From NCBI GenBank assembly GCA_031292355.1, contig JARLHI010000075.1:248001-312000 (forward strand): 64,000 bases of DNA, written 5' to 3'. This document shows, piece after piece, positions 44,423 through 54,427 of the stretch. The notes beneath the pieces were generated by a model that was given only the letters and a program-made list of their open reading frames with translations, had not been told where the DNA came from and ran no database searches. The position numbers and the translations under genes were made by a program. Numbering within the stretch: position 1 is the first letter of the stretch; the number at the start of each line of letters is the position of its first letter. The stretch comes from Candidatus Obscuribacterales bacterium (GTDB lineage Bacteria; Cyanobacteriota; Vampirovibrionia; Obscuribacterales; Obscuribacteraceae).

Positions 44423-45811
44423 GTGGCAGCAACGGTCAATCTAGATTACAGCTATCTCTACGCTTCAACATTAGCGTCAGAGAACGACTCGAAACGCAGC
44501 CTACGATTGGCGACCAGCGGTGGCGCAGAAAGGAATCCCTACTTTTTTCAGGGGCGCATCATAAGCCCGAAACAGACTGCAGACCTTTTGCTGACCTTAT
44601 CCGCAATCAGTCGCACGCGCTTCTTCTCACCCGGTGAAATAAGAGAGAGGATGTTAAATGCCGCAGACCCAGTGGTCACTAGCGATGGCGGTAGATTACG
44701 CTTCGAAGTTTTTTCAGTTTGTTGCGGCGCATACGCAAGATTAGACCTCCAGCCAGATGCGCTAGATGCTCAGTGGATTGGAAAAGGAACCACAAACATT
44801 GATTTCAATCCGCCAATGCGAGCATCTCTGGCAACAGTCTTGAACTCAGAGAACGTTGCACTGAACATTGGTGCTGACAAATTGGAGCTGGAGCGCAGTG
44901 GAGAGAGCGTTATCGAGCGCAAAGTGAAATTACCTTTGCGATGGCTTAAGGGTTTCGTTGAAGTGCAGGTTTACCAATCCGCATTAAAACAAGTCATGGA
45001 AATACCAGCGCTAGAATTGGCAAAAATGATTCGCACGCTACCGCCACAAAATTTTTTGCAAGCGGGAACGATCTCTTATTTGATTCCCGCAAGCAAAGGT
45101 TTTCGCCTAAGCCAACGAGACGCAGCAGGGGCTGTGCCAGTTGGTGCAATAAGCAGGTTAAGGGCTCTGGAGCCAATCCTGCGCTACGCAAAATCAGTCA
45201 AGATTTACAGCAGTAGCGACGCCATCAGCGCTTTTGAGTTGATATTTACGAATGGCAAATTCTTCTTCGTGCTCAGCCCCAATGCCGCTCGTGGTTTTTC
45301 AGGCGAGGGGCAAGCGCTATCAGCCCTAGCAAGTAATGGGGGCGTTGACGCATTGGCACACATAAGAAGCGCACTGGCCTGGCAAGAAGAAATTAGCGTT
45401 CCCCAATTGAGTTCGTCTCTCGAAATGAGCGCAAAAGCAGTGGAAGAAGCGCTGCAGGTGCTGGGTACACGCGGACTCGTCGGCTATGATCTTTCTGCCG
45501 GCGCCTACTTTCACAGAGAATTGCCCTTTGACCTGGGTCTGGTTGAAGAACTCCATCCCCGCATGAAAAAGGCGAGAGAACTGCTTGAACAAAGGCTGGT
45601 CCGCTATTCCATGAAGGGAGACGATGAGGTTGAAGCATATGTAAAAGGAAGCGCAGGCGATCATTATGTGCAAATGAATGCCGATGGAGCGAGATGCACC
45701 TGCGATTGGTTTGCCAAAAATCAAGGAAATCGCGGTCCTTGCAGCCACATATTAGCCGCTGAATTAGCAGTACAGGAGGATGAACCGAATGCTTTTAAGC
45801 CCATTGGATGA
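44423..45811 (+). CDS. SWIM zinc-finger protein (462 aa)
   Basis: The GTG start follows AGGAG. The C-terminal part has the SWIM zinc motif Cys425-x-Cys427-x12-Cys440-x-His442 (RCTCDWFAKNQGNRGPCSHIL). The preceding 420 residues are an alpha/beta region that includes a winged-helix-like stretch around 330-380 (SVPQLSSSLEMSAKAVEEALQVLG). SWIM domains bind nucleic acid or proteins. Its C-terminus overlaps the start of the next gene, and such SWIM proteins are often found beside large helical-repeat proteins (YehQ-type neighbourhoods). Confidence 0.85.
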   Translation: MAATVNLDYSYLYASTLASENDSKRSLRLATSGGAERNPYFFQGRIISPKQTADLLLTLSAISRTRFFSPGEIRERMLNAADPVVTSDGGRLRFEVFSVCCGAYARLDLQPDALDAQWIGKGTTNIDFNPPMRASLATVLNSENVALNIGADKLELERSGESVIERKVKLPLRWLKGFVEVQVYQSALKQVMEIPALELAKMIRTLPPQNFLQAGTISYLIPASKGFRLSQRDAAGAVPVGAISRLRALEPILRYAKSVKIYSSSDAISAFELIFTNGKFFFVLSPNAARGFSGEGQALSALASNGGVDALAHIRSALAWQEEISVPQLSSSLEMSAKAVEEALQVLGTRGLVGYDLSAGAYFHRELPFDLGLVEELHPRMKKARELLEQRLVRYSMKGDDEVEAYVKGSAGDHYVQMNADGARCTCDWFAKNQGNRGPCSHILAAELAVQEDEPNAFKPIG

Positions 45812-48800
45812 AATCATTCTGGCAGCAGACATTGAATCATGCGCTTCGTTTTTCGAGACTATGCCTGAATCTCAACGTAAATCCAACTCGGCACGCGCAC
45901 TTCAATGGGCAAGCGCTATAAACGGATATATGTGTCGCAATCGCAAACCCTACATGGTTTTCGATAAAGCGATGGCTGAAAACATAAATTTCTATGAAAG
46001 CATTCAAGCTCACACAGTGGCTTTTCCCCGCAACTTCACTGAGAGTTCTTTGCCTGCGGCACAAATGTCAGTGCTAGCCACGTGTGCCCTTCCAGAGTTG
46101 AAGAAAGCGGGCTGGCTTGGCTTACCTGAAGCCCATCTCGCGACCAGAATTCTGCAGGCGAGAAAACCGAGTTGGCTCAGTAAGTGGTGTTCGTACGCAC
46201 TCAAGGAGTTTCCAGCTACGCATTGGCTAACCATTTACGAAATCGAGAAATGTGGCTTATGCAAAGTCGAACGAGATGCAAATTTTTGGATGTCGATGCT
46301 CTGTAGTTTGCCGAACATTGTCGACATGTACCAGACCATACTCGCTTCTGACGAGCAAATTCGAATGCAAATTTGGGACATGCTTGCAGATCCAGACGTA
46401 ATTCGTATGCTAGCAGAACCTGAACAAGTCGCTCATGACCTTTTCCGGAAACGCTGGAGGAGTGGAGGAAATATTTTTGCTCCCAAACAAATAGGCTCTC
46501 GAAAAGGAACGGAGGTCTGGCACGATACACTAATCAAACTGGCCTCCGAAGGTCTCATTGATAGAAATCGTCTCATCGATTATTCATTCACGCTTCTAGT
46601 GGGAGTAGCAGAACGAGAACACAAGAAAACATATTATTCTGTTTCAGCAGCTGATTTTGCCATCAAGCTCAATCGCGAATTAATCAAAGAGCAAACCGCG
46701 TCATTCACCGATCAATTCACGTCACTTCTCGGTGCCACTCACAAAGATGTTTCTACTTATGCATCAACCGTCTTAACTGCTATACCATCAAGCTCCTTGA
46801 AGGTTGAGGAAATCTGTTCTTGCATAGAGCCAGCATTTCTAAATAAAAGCAAAGAGCCCGCTGATGCAGCGCTAAAACTACTCAGTCGACTTGCAAAAGA
46901 ACAACCATCTCAGGCAAACGACTATGGCAAAGCAATGCTTGCTGCACTGAATCACTCCAGTAAAGACATTCATCGTAAGGCATTAGCACTTATCGATTCG
47001 ACGAAAATCCTTAAGGAGGAAAATCTCTTCAGCGAGTTTCGAGAACGTGTAGATATGCTTGCAGGCATGGAACGCGCCCAGGCGGAAAAGTTGGTGGCAG
47101 ATTACGAGACTAGTGGAAGCACGTCCCGGGAAGTTATTAGTAAATCGCCTGGCGCTGCCAAGGTTGAGGACTTGTTCGCTCGGGCAGGTGCGCTCGACCA
47201 AAGACTTTGCGAGCTAGTGCGCATCGACGACACCATACAAGCAATCAAAGCGAATCGATTCATAGATAATCCAATTAACCTGGACAATCTAGACTTTCCC
47301 CGTTTAAATCCTGACGCCGTACTAAAGCCGATTGATAATCTGGACGACCTCATTTACACGTTCATGAAAGTCTGGTCGGGAAAACGAGATGCTATAGAGC
47401 TGGAGTCTGTTCTCGATGGAGTATCGCGACTTTGTCATGAACGACCACCAGAGTTTAAATCGAAAACCGAAGCCCTTCGAGAAAAGGCCAATAAGAGTCT
47501 TCAAGATCATCTTGCCTTCGGACTTGCTAACGGACTGACACAGCTGGCAGAGGCTTGGTTAGGCGATTGGAGCAATGTCAGGCCACCTGCGCAGCCTGGT
47601 TCATTTTTCAGCAGACGCTGCCTCGCCCTGTCCAAACGAGTGAGTTCGCGAATATCAGCGCCACTACTGGCAGCACCAACCCACGCTGGCGGATGGATCG
47701 ACCCTGTCATCTTCGTCCAACGGCTCAAACAATATTTTTGGCTCAAGATTGAACCCGACGCGGCAGACACTATCCAGAGCCTTCTGCGGCTTGCTCCAGA
47801 TAATCGCGAGGAAGCACTTCTCGCCGCTGAACCCATTAAGCACGAGATAGGAGATGTGGTTCGCTACGCTCTTGGTGGTGCACAGCCAGTTCGAATGGTA
47901 ACTCCGGAGTATTGGGTTGCCGCCTTTCGCGCACGTGAACCACTAGGATTGAACAAAGATTTACTGAAGCTGATACCGCATGCTGGACCAGACGCTGCAG
48001 TTCCTGCCACCTATGATATCGACATGGCACCAGTTGAGCACTTTGCCACAGATAGGTATGCATCTATTGGATTAGGGCTACCAAACTTTCTTCCCGTGCA
48101 TAGTCTAGATCCGAATTTCCCAGGCACTTTCGAAACTCGCAAACTCCCTACGATGGAAGCGCATGCCGCTTTATCTGGCAATCGCAGCCGCTACGCATTC
48201 TATCCAACGGTGCTTCTCCACGACAATGCAAATAACTGGTTTGCAGGAAACGATACATACAACTGGCTCCATAATCGAGAATCACTACTTGCACTCTACG
48301 CCAAACGGGTTTTACTAAACATCGATAGCATCGGCAGTTATTGGCGCGGCGACTTTGAGTTTTTGTTCGACCCAGATATTTCAATGTGTGGCAACGGACG
48401 CTATTTGCTGTGCCTTGCCATGTCGTCAAAAAGCTCTGATTTAGCAAGGCTTGGTCTTGATGCTCTAATTGCAGCTGTAGGAGAACGTCGAATCGGTGCT
48501 GATAGTTTCGGAGAAGCGATGGCTTTGTTTATCAAAACAGGTGTGATTACGGCAGTTCGCTGGACAAGAGGATTACGTGATAGCTCACGGACGTCGTCAC
48601 TGCACGCGCACTTCGCCTGGCAAGCGGTTTGCACAATGCTCACAAAAGCGCAACTAACATCGACGCAACAAATTCCATTCCTGGAATTGCTACTGGAAAT
48701 ACAGCTAGAACATAAATTCAAACCAGATGAAGCTTTCGTTAGCTCTTTGTCTGGAAGCACTGCCAGCGGCAAAGGACAGAAGCTGTTTAAGGGTTTAATT

Positions 48801-48923
48801 GCCTCCCCTGGTATTGAGAACAGCAACCTTTCCACGGCATACGTGGATCTTGAATCAAAAATTCAAAGGGTTGAGCGTTGGCAGCAATGGCTGCGCGTGC
48901 TCGAACCAGAAACCGTTAAGTGA
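45789..48923 (+). CDS. Large helical-repeat protein (DUF6493/MolR-like), partner of SWIM protein
   Basis: 1044 residues. AGGAGG (45774-45779) favours the ATG at 45789 over the one at 45780, which it would abut. Mostly helical: HEAT-like units are visible around 290-420 (e.g. DVSTYASTVLTAIPSS, ADAALKLLSRLAKEQP, KDIHRKALALID). The C-terminal third has an RYAFYPTVLLHDNANNW block and LGLDALIAAVGERRIGADSFGEAM. It has no enzymatic motif or signal peptide. It overlaps the SWIM gene by 23 bases. The MoxR ATPase and VWA genes that often accompany this pair are absent from the window. Confidence 0.82.
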   Translation: MLLSPLDEIILAADIESCASFFETMPESQRKSNSARALQWASAINGYMCRNRKPYMVFDKAMAENINFYESIQAHTVAFPRNFTESSLPAAQMSVLATCALPELKKAGWLGLPEAHLATRILQARKPSWLSKWCSYALKEFPATHWLTIYEIEKCGLCKVERDANFWMSMLCSLPNIVDMYQTILASDEQIRMQIWDMLADPDVIRMLAEPEQVAHDLFRKRWRSGGNIFAPKQIGSRKGTEVWHDTLIKLASEGLIDRNRLIDYSFTLLVGVAEREHKKTYYSVSAADFAIKLNRELIKEQTASFTDQFTSLLGATHKDVSTYASTVLTAIPSSSLKVEEICSCIEPAFLNKSKEPADAALKLLSRLAKEQPSQANDYGKAMLAALNHSSKDIHRKALALIDSTKILKEENLFSEFRERVDMLAGMERAQAEKLVADYETSGSTSREVISKSPGAAKVEDLFARAGALDQRLCELVRIDDTIQAIKANRFIDNPINLDNLDFPRLNPDAVLKPIDNLDDLIYTFMKVWSGKRDAIELESVLDGVSRLCHERPPEFKSKTEALREKANKSLQDHLAFGLANGLTQLAEAWLGDWSNVRPPAQPGSFFSRRCLALSKRVSSRISAPLLAAPTHAGGWIDPVIFVQRLKQYFWLKIEPDAADTIQSLLRLAPDNREEALLAAEPIKHEIGDVVRYALGGAQPVRMVTPEYWVAAFRAREPLGLNKDLLKLIPHAGPDAAVPATYDIDMAPVEHFATDRYASIGLGLPNFLPVHSLDPNFPGTFETRKLPTMEAHAALSGNRSRYAFYPTVLLHDNANNWFAGNDTYNWLHNRESLLALYAKRVLLNIDSIGSYWRGDFEFLFDPDISMCGNGRYLLCLAMSSKSSDLARLGLDALIAAVGERRIGADSFGEAMALFIKTGVITAVRWTRGLRDSSRTSSLHAHFAWQAVCTMLTKAQLTSTQQIPFLELLLEIQLEHKFKPDEAFVSSLSGSTASGKGQKLFKGLIASPGIENSNLSTAYVDLESKIQRVERWQQWLRVLEPETVK

Positions 48924-48941
48924 ATCAGATAAGAACCGGAA

Positions 48942-50972
48942 TCAGTCTGTAAACGTCTTCAAAAGCTTGCCTGTATCGATGTCCCATCGCTCAATAAAAT
49001 GACCATTTTCACAAGCTAGCATTTTGCCGTCTCGACTGATTGCAAGGCGCCGCGTGTGCCGATGGTCACCAGATATGGTTCTAATTACTTTCCCGGATTG
49101 AAAGTCCCAAAAGTAAATACTTGTTCCGGAACCAACAGTTGCGATCAGTGTTTTGCCATCTGGGCTAAACACAATTGAATCGCATTCACCCGGTCCTTTT
49201 AAGTCTCTCACCTTACTACCATCACTAACTCGCCAGACTTCGACTGGCGGTTTTAAACTCATTGGATCAATAACGCCATGCTGATCGCGACGAGACCCTT
49301 TTTTCTCTATATCAAGTCCACCACACGCAAGAAATCGCCCATCGGGACTGAATTTTGCATCAAAGGTGTAACCATAAGTGGTTAACGATTGCATGAGCTG
49401 CCCCGTTTTCCTATTCCAAATTTGCAGAGTGTGATCCCAACCTCCCGACGCGATGAGACTATTATCCGGGCTGAATACAATTGCCCTCGCGTAATCAATT
49501 CGTCCACCCACGAATCGATGCAGCTCTTCGAATGAAGTCGCATTCCAAAGGGTTACATTTGCATAGTCAGTCGATGTGGCGAACATGGATCCATCTGAAC
49601 TCAAGGCGACCTTTCCTAGATGATTGCTCGTCGCTTTCGCAACACCCGTGCTTTCACCAGTCTTCAAGTCCCAACACTTCACTACTTTACTGTCGGCATG
49701 TCGACCTGTGTCCTCGTACGTCGTCATATAGAGCTTAGAACCATCAGGACTAAAAACAGGAGAATCCGTCCAACGGGAAACATTGTCGGCGCCCACAGAA
49801 AACGAAGCGGTTTGACGTCCTGTGTTTGCGTCCCACAACATGATCGTATCGTCCTCTCCCGCGGAGGCAATGACTTTTCCATCAGGACTGAATGCCAAAT
49901 CAAATACGTTGTTCTTGCTTCCTGCAAATGTCACCAGAGTCCGCCCAGACGAAACATCACAAATTCGGGAAGTGTGCCCAAACCCGCCTATGGCAATTTT
50001 TTCACCGTTTGGGCTATAGGATAAGGAGCCAGACCAAGGACAAAAAATTTGAGAAGTTCCATTTTCTACAGACGTCTCAGAGGGCGAAGGTTTCAATCCC
50101 GTGCCCGGTGTTAAAACTAGCGAACTAACCGTGAATGCCCGTGACGGAGCAGGAGCATCATTTCCTGTTTCGGCATCAAGCAATCGCACGAGGCAATTAC
50201 TTCCCGCCGCGGCGACACTCTTTCCGTCTGGACTGTATGACACACTTTCAACATCGTGTAAATTCATTGCACGCGATAATCGCTCTTTGCCGCTTTGCAG
50301 ATCCCAAAATTTCACCAGTTGATCCGCGCCACCAGAAACCAGCGACTTTCCGTCTGGAGATACAGAGATCGACAGCACCGCCTTGAGATGAGTACCAACA
50401 ATTTGAGCGGGCGCTTTGGCAGATACGTCCCACACTCGAATAGTCTTGTCGTTGCCAGCGGAGATGATCCGACGCTCGTCGATAGAAAATGCGACACTGT
50501 TTATGCCAGCAGTGTGGCCGGTGTATGTGTGCTGAAGCGATGCCGTTGCGACGTCCCATAACTTCACGGTGCCATCAGCACTTCCGCTTAACACTTTTTT
50601 TCCATCACGACTAAGTGCGATCGAGTTTATGCTCGAAGTATGACCTTTGAAACATGCTTTTTGTCTTCCGCTATCAACATCCCAAATGCGCACGGTGTTG
50701 TCGGCGCTGCCCGAAGCAGCCGACTTACAATCACGGCCAAAAGCCAAGCACAACACATCACACTCGTGTCCACGAAACGCCTTCAGCTCTTCGCCAGTGG
50801 TTGCATTCCAGAGCCCGACCGTATTGTTGCGCCCGCTGGTAAGTAAATATTTTCCGTCTGGGCTGAAGCGAACGCATGTTACTGGCTCTTGCGTGAACCA
50901 CCTGCACCACCCGGGAGATGGAACGCCAGTGATGATTAAGAGTGTGAGTAGCACCAGTGCAAAGTGATTCAT
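48942..50972 (-). CDS. Secreted double WD40 propeller protein, copy 2 (676 aa)
   Basis: The ATG at 50972 follows AGGTGTCAC and gives a signal peptide (ALVLLTLLIITGVPS). A longer frame to 51056 runs back into the upstream gene. About 14 WD40 units (WD-like cores such as VRIWDVDSGRQ, VKLWDVATA, IRVWDVSAK, YFWDFQSGK) suggest two seven-bladed propellers. It acts as a protein-interaction platform outside the cytoplasm. It is a tandem copy of the next gene, 13 bases away. Confidence 0.9.
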   Translation of the reverse strand: MNHFALVLLTLLIITGVPSPGWCRWFTQEPVTCVRFSPDGKYLLTSGRNNTVGLWNATTGEELKAFRGHECDVLCLAFGRDCKSAASGSADNTVRIWDVDSGRQKACFKGHTSSINSIALSRDGKKVLSGSADGTVKLWDVATASLQHTYTGHTAGINSVAFSIDERRIISAGNDKTIRVWDVSAKAPAQIVGTHLKAVLSISVSPDGKSLVSGGADQLVKFWDLQSGKERLSRAMNLHDVESVSYSPDGKSVAAAGSNCLVRLLDAETGNDAPAPSRAFTVSSLVLTPGTGLKPSPSETSVENGTSQIFCPWSGSLSYSPNGEKIAIGGFGHTSRICDVSSGRTLVTFAGSKNNVFDLAFSPDGKVIASAGEDDTIMLWDANTGRQTASFSVGADNVSRWTDSPVFSPDGSKLYMTTYEDTGRHADSKVVKCWDLKTGESTGVAKATSNHLGKVALSSDGSMFATSTDYANVTLWNATSFEELHRFVGGRIDYARAIVFSPDNSLIASGGWDHTLQIWNRKTGQLMQSLTTYGYTFDAKFSPDGRFLACGGLDIEKKGSRRDQHGVIDPMSLKPPVEVWRVSDGSKVRDLKGPGECDSIVFSPDGKTLIATVGSGTSIYFWDFQSGKVIRTISGDHRHTRRLAISRDGKMLACENGHFIERWDIDTGKLLKTFTD

Positions 50973-50985
50973 TGTGACACCTGAG

Positions 50986-53028
50986 TCAGTCGGTGAAAGT
51001 CTTGAGGAGCTTGCCTGTTGCAAGGTCCCATCGCTCGATAAAATGCGAATTGTCACAAGCTAATGTTTTGCCGTCTGGACTGATTGCGAGATGGTGCGTA
51101 CGCCGATGCTCATCAGATATGGTTCTGACAACCTTCCCTGATTGAAAGTCCCAAAAGTAAATAGTTGTCCCCCACCCCACCGTCGCGATCAACGTTTTGC
51201 CATCAGGACTAAATACAATTGAATCGCAATCTCCTGGTCCCTTCAAATCTCTGACTTTGCTGCCATCACTGACGCGCCAAACTTCTACTGGCGGCTTCAG
51301 ACTCATCCAGTCCATCACACCACGCTCATCGCGACGAAAGTTCTTTTTGTTCATATCAAGCCCACCGCATGCGAGGAACCGTCCGTCGGGGCTGAACTTT
51401 ACATCAAACGTGTAACCATAAGTGGTTAACGATTGCATGAGCTGTCCCGTTTTCCTATTCCACAATTGCAGCGTGCGATCATAACCTCCCGAGGCAATTA
51501 AACTGTCATCAGGGCTGAAAGCGATTGCTCTTGCTTCATCAATTTGGCCGCCAAGAAATCGATGCAATTCATCGAACGTGTTTGCGTCCCAGAGTGTGAC
51601 ATTTGCGTAGTTAGTTGAGGTCGCGAACATGGATCCATCGGCGCTCAAGGCAACTTTACCCAGGCGATAACTGGGTGTTTTTGCAACTGCAATGCACTTG
51701 CCTGCCTTAAGATCCCAGCACTGAACCACTTTGGTATCGCTGGATGGAACGTATCGTTGTTCGATTTTCTCATAGGTCGCCACGTAAATCTTCGAACCGT
51801 CAGGACTAAAAACCGGAGAATCTCCACCACGATTTATCATGCCATCGCCAATAGCAAACGAAGAAGTTTGCCTTCCGGTTTTTGCGTCCCACAACATAAT
51901 GGCGCCGTCACCTCCCGTACTGGCAATAAATTTCCCATCGGCACTGAACGACAAATCATGCAAGTTATTGCTCGTTCCTGCCAACATTACAAGCGTTTGC
52001 CCAGACGAAATATCACAAATTCGCGCGGTGTGTTCAAACCCACCTATAGCAATTTTTTCACCGTCTGGACTGTAGGAAACCGAACTGCTCCAGGACGGAA
52101 AGAGAATTTGGGAGGTGCCTCTCTCCACTGAAGTTTCAGCAGGTGAGGGTTTCAACTTGCTGCCTGGAGTCAACACCAACGCGCTGACGGTGAACGCTTT
52201 TGTGGGAGACTCAGTATCCTTTGCAGTCTCTGCATCAAGCAGCCTCACGACACAATTGCTTCCTGCTACTGCGACACTCTTTCCGTCTGGACTGTATGAG
52301 ACACTCTCAAGATCGGATATGTTGAGCAAACGTGAGAATCTCTCACGGGCACCGCTAAGGTCCCAGAACTTTACCTGTTTATCCGCGCCACCAGACACAA
52401 GTGATTTTCCATCTGGAGAAACGGCAATCGACAGCACCGCGTCGCCATGCCCCATCATTATTCGAGCTGGCAGCTTATCAGAAATGTCCCAAATCCGAAT
52501 AGTCTTGTCGGTGCTAGCCGAAATGACGTGACGTCCATCGATAGCAAATGCGACGCAGTTAACGCTCCCAGTGTGACCTGTGTAAGTATGTTCAAGTTGT
52601 TGCGTTGCAACATCCCACAATTTTAAAGTGTTGTCAGCACTGCCGCTGAGCAGCTTTTTTCCGTCTTGGCTGAATGTGACCGAGTTTACGCCAGCGGCAT
52701 GATTTTTGAAACATCCATTTTGCCTTCCGCTATCCACATCCCAGATTCGTACAGTGCAGTCAGCACTCCCCGAAGCAGCCAACTTACCGTCACGGCTAAA
52801 CGCCAGAGATAAAACATCACTATCATGTCCACGAAAAGCCTTTAATTCTTCACCTGTGGTTGCATTCCACAGACCTACTGTGTTGTTACGTCCGCTGGTA
52901 AGCAATAACTTTCCGTTTGGACTGAAGCGAACGCAACTTACAGGTTTTGTAAACCATCTGCATGTGCCGGGATTGGGAGCGATCATGACTACTAGCAGCG
53001 CGAGAAGCAACGATGCAAACTGACTCAT
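50986..53028 (-). CDS. Secreted double WD40 propeller protein, copy 1 (680 aa)
   Basis: AGGTGACACC precedes the ATG. Signal peptide: residues 1-24 (FASLLLALLVVMIAPNPG, then CRWF). About 14 WD40 units are collinear with the downstream copy, with the same order of degenerate blades (for example RLLDAETAKD and ICDISSGQT). Most repeats end in WD or WN. It is first in a two-gene operon. The shared C-R-W-F after the signal could be a lipoprotein-like or structural feature, but no lipobox is clear. Confidence 0.9.
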   Translation of the reverse strand: MSQFASLLLALLVVMIAPNPGTCRWFTKPVSCVRFSPNGKLLLTSGRNNTVGLWNATTGEELKAFRGHDSDVLSLAFSRDGKLAASGSADCTVRIWDVDSGRQNGCFKNHAAGVNSVTFSQDGKKLLSGSADNTLKLWDVATQQLEHTYTGHTGSVNCVAFAIDGRHVISASTDKTIRIWDISDKLPARIMMGHGDAVLSIAVSPDGKSLVSGGADKQVKFWDLSGARERFSRLLNISDLESVSYSPDGKSVAVAGSNCVVRLLDAETAKDTESPTKAFTVSALVLTPGSKLKPSPAETSVERGTSQILFPSWSSSVSYSPDGEKIAIGGFEHTARICDISSGQTLVMLAGTSNNLHDLSFSADGKFIASTGGDGAIMLWDAKTGRQTSSFAIGDGMINRGGDSPVFSPDGSKIYVATYEKIEQRYVPSSDTKVVQCWDLKAGKCIAVAKTPSYRLGKVALSADGSMFATSTNYANVTLWDANTFDELHRFLGGQIDEARAIAFSPDDSLIASGGYDRTLQLWNRKTGQLMQSLTTYGYTFDVKFSPDGRFLACGGLDMNKKNFRRDERGVMDWMSLKPPVEVWRVSDGSKVRDLKGPGDCDSIVFSPDGKTLIATVGWGTTIYFWDFQSGKVVRTISDEHRRTHHLAISPDGKTLACDNSHFIERWDLATGKLLKTFTD

Positions 53029-53243
53029 CCTGGTGTCACCTGGAGATTACTGCTTACCACTATAAGCTCAAAATGCGAATCGGCATAGGCTATCAAACTG
53101 CGCCTTAGTGGGGACCAAATCTACTTTGGTGTTACACCCTCTTTGCCATAGCACCCGAAGTTCACACGCAGCTCACTAATGTTTGCTAGATTGAATATGA
53201 AAGCATCAACTGCAAGCTCAGCAGTGAAATAGAGGTCACCTGC

Positions 53244-53891
53244 ATGTCGAATGCCACCCAGCCCAAAACAAGAGAACTGCCACTATTTCCGCTCCCGGAT
53301 GTTGTTTTGTTTCCTGGCTGTCCGTTACCACTGCACATTTTTGAAATGCGCTATCGCGAGATGGTGAACACCGCGCTGGCGTCAGACAAGACGTTTGGCG
53401 TCCTGAACGTCAACACGGTCACTGGCAAGCCAGCAAAAGTTGGCGGCACCGCAAAGATCGTCGATTGTCACAAATTGCCGGACGGAAGAATGAACATCCT
53501 CACAATGGGTCAGGATAGATTTCGAGTCAAAAACTTTGTACAAGAAAAACCATATCTGGTGGCAGTCGTTGAATTTATTGAAGATGATAAATCAGTCGAA
53601 GACCTAAACGATAAAACGAAAGAAGTAGACGAACTTGTGCGCAATATCTTGCGATTGTCTGGGAAGATTTCCGATCGCGAATTTCCAATGCCGAAAAACA
53701 TTCCTACGGAACCGCAAGAATTCTCGTACTGGATCGCGGGACATCTCTATGGTATCGCATCCGAACAGCAGACATTGCTGGAGATGACAGACACTTACGT
53801 TCGACTCTCATCTGAAAGCGTCTTGTTAGACAAGACATTGAAAGAGCTTGCGGCGCGGTCGGCACTCAAGGATGCTTTTAAAGGGAAATAA
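53244..53891 (+). CDS. LON substrate-binding domain protein
   Basis: 215 residues with the Lon N-terminal (PUA-like) fold: ELPLFPLPDVVLFPGCPLPLHIFEMRYREM (11-40), KTFGVLNV, VGGTAKIVDCHKLPDGRMNILTMGQDRFRV, and the helical C-terminus. There is no AAA+ or protease part. GAGG precedes the ATG with good spacing. Stand-alone LON-domain proteins are common and have unclear roles, perhaps substrate recognition. Confidence 0.92.
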   Translation: MSNATQPKTRELPLFPLPDVVLFPGCPLPLHIFEMRYREMVNTALASDKTFGVLNVNTVTGKPAKVGGTAKIVDCHKLPDGRMNILTMGQDRFRVKNFVQEKPYLVAVVEFIEDDKSVEDLNDKTKEVDELVRNILRLSGKISDREFPMPKNIPTEPQEFSYWIAGHLYGIASEQQTLLEMTDTYVRLSSESVLLDKTLKELAARSALKDAFKGK

Positions 53892-53964
53892 TATTCTTTA
53901 AAATTTTGGTGTACACTCGAATCCGACAGTGGTAAAAGTTGCAGCGAACTGAACAGGAAAGATT

Positions 53965-54423
53965 ATGAGCGATCACAAGACCGTTAAATATGCTGGTGAG
54001 TCGATGACTCTCGGTCCAAATCCAAATACTGGCGCTGATTGGGCTCAAGACGATCCAGACCATAGTGGATTTCTCGTCCATGGGCTCGATGATACGCCGG
54101 GACAGAAGGCCTATTACATTCACTTGGAGGCAAAACCAGGCAAAGAAGAGCTGCTTCAGGGCTTCCTTCAAGATATTAATGCAGGTGTAAATCAAGAGCC
54201 AATGACAGGGCCGTGGTTCGCTCTTCGATATTCACAGACAACTTTCTGCATTTTTGAAGCATTCCCCGACGTGCAGGCCCGACACGCCCACGACTCAGGT
54301 CCAGGTGGGCGAAACTTCCTGCGATCAGAACTTCTCAAAGATATGCTCGCGTATCCGGCGCAGCTCTATCGGCTAGATGTGCTGCACGGGAAATTCGGCG
54401 TCATGCTGGGAAAAACAATCTAA
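53965..54423 (+). CDS. ABM-fold (antibiotic biosynthesis monooxygenase-like) protein
   Basis: 152 residues. After a polar N-terminus of about 47 residues, a dimeric ferredoxin-like fold is indicated by AYYIHLEAKPGKEELLQGFLQDI, PWFALRYSQTTFCIFEAFPD and an ARHAH segment, all typical of ABM proteins. The reaction is unknown. AGGAAAG precedes the ATG. It converges on the TPR gene with a four-base gap. Confidence 0.85.
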   Translation: MSDHKTVKYAGESMTLGPNPNTGADWAQDDPDHSGFLVHGLDDTPGQKAYYIHLEAKPGKEELLQGFLQDINAGVNQEPMTGPWFALRYSQTTFCIFEAFPDVQARHAHDSGPGGRNFLRSELLKDMLAYPAQLYRLDVLHGKFGVMLGKTI

Positions 54424-54427
54424 ATTG

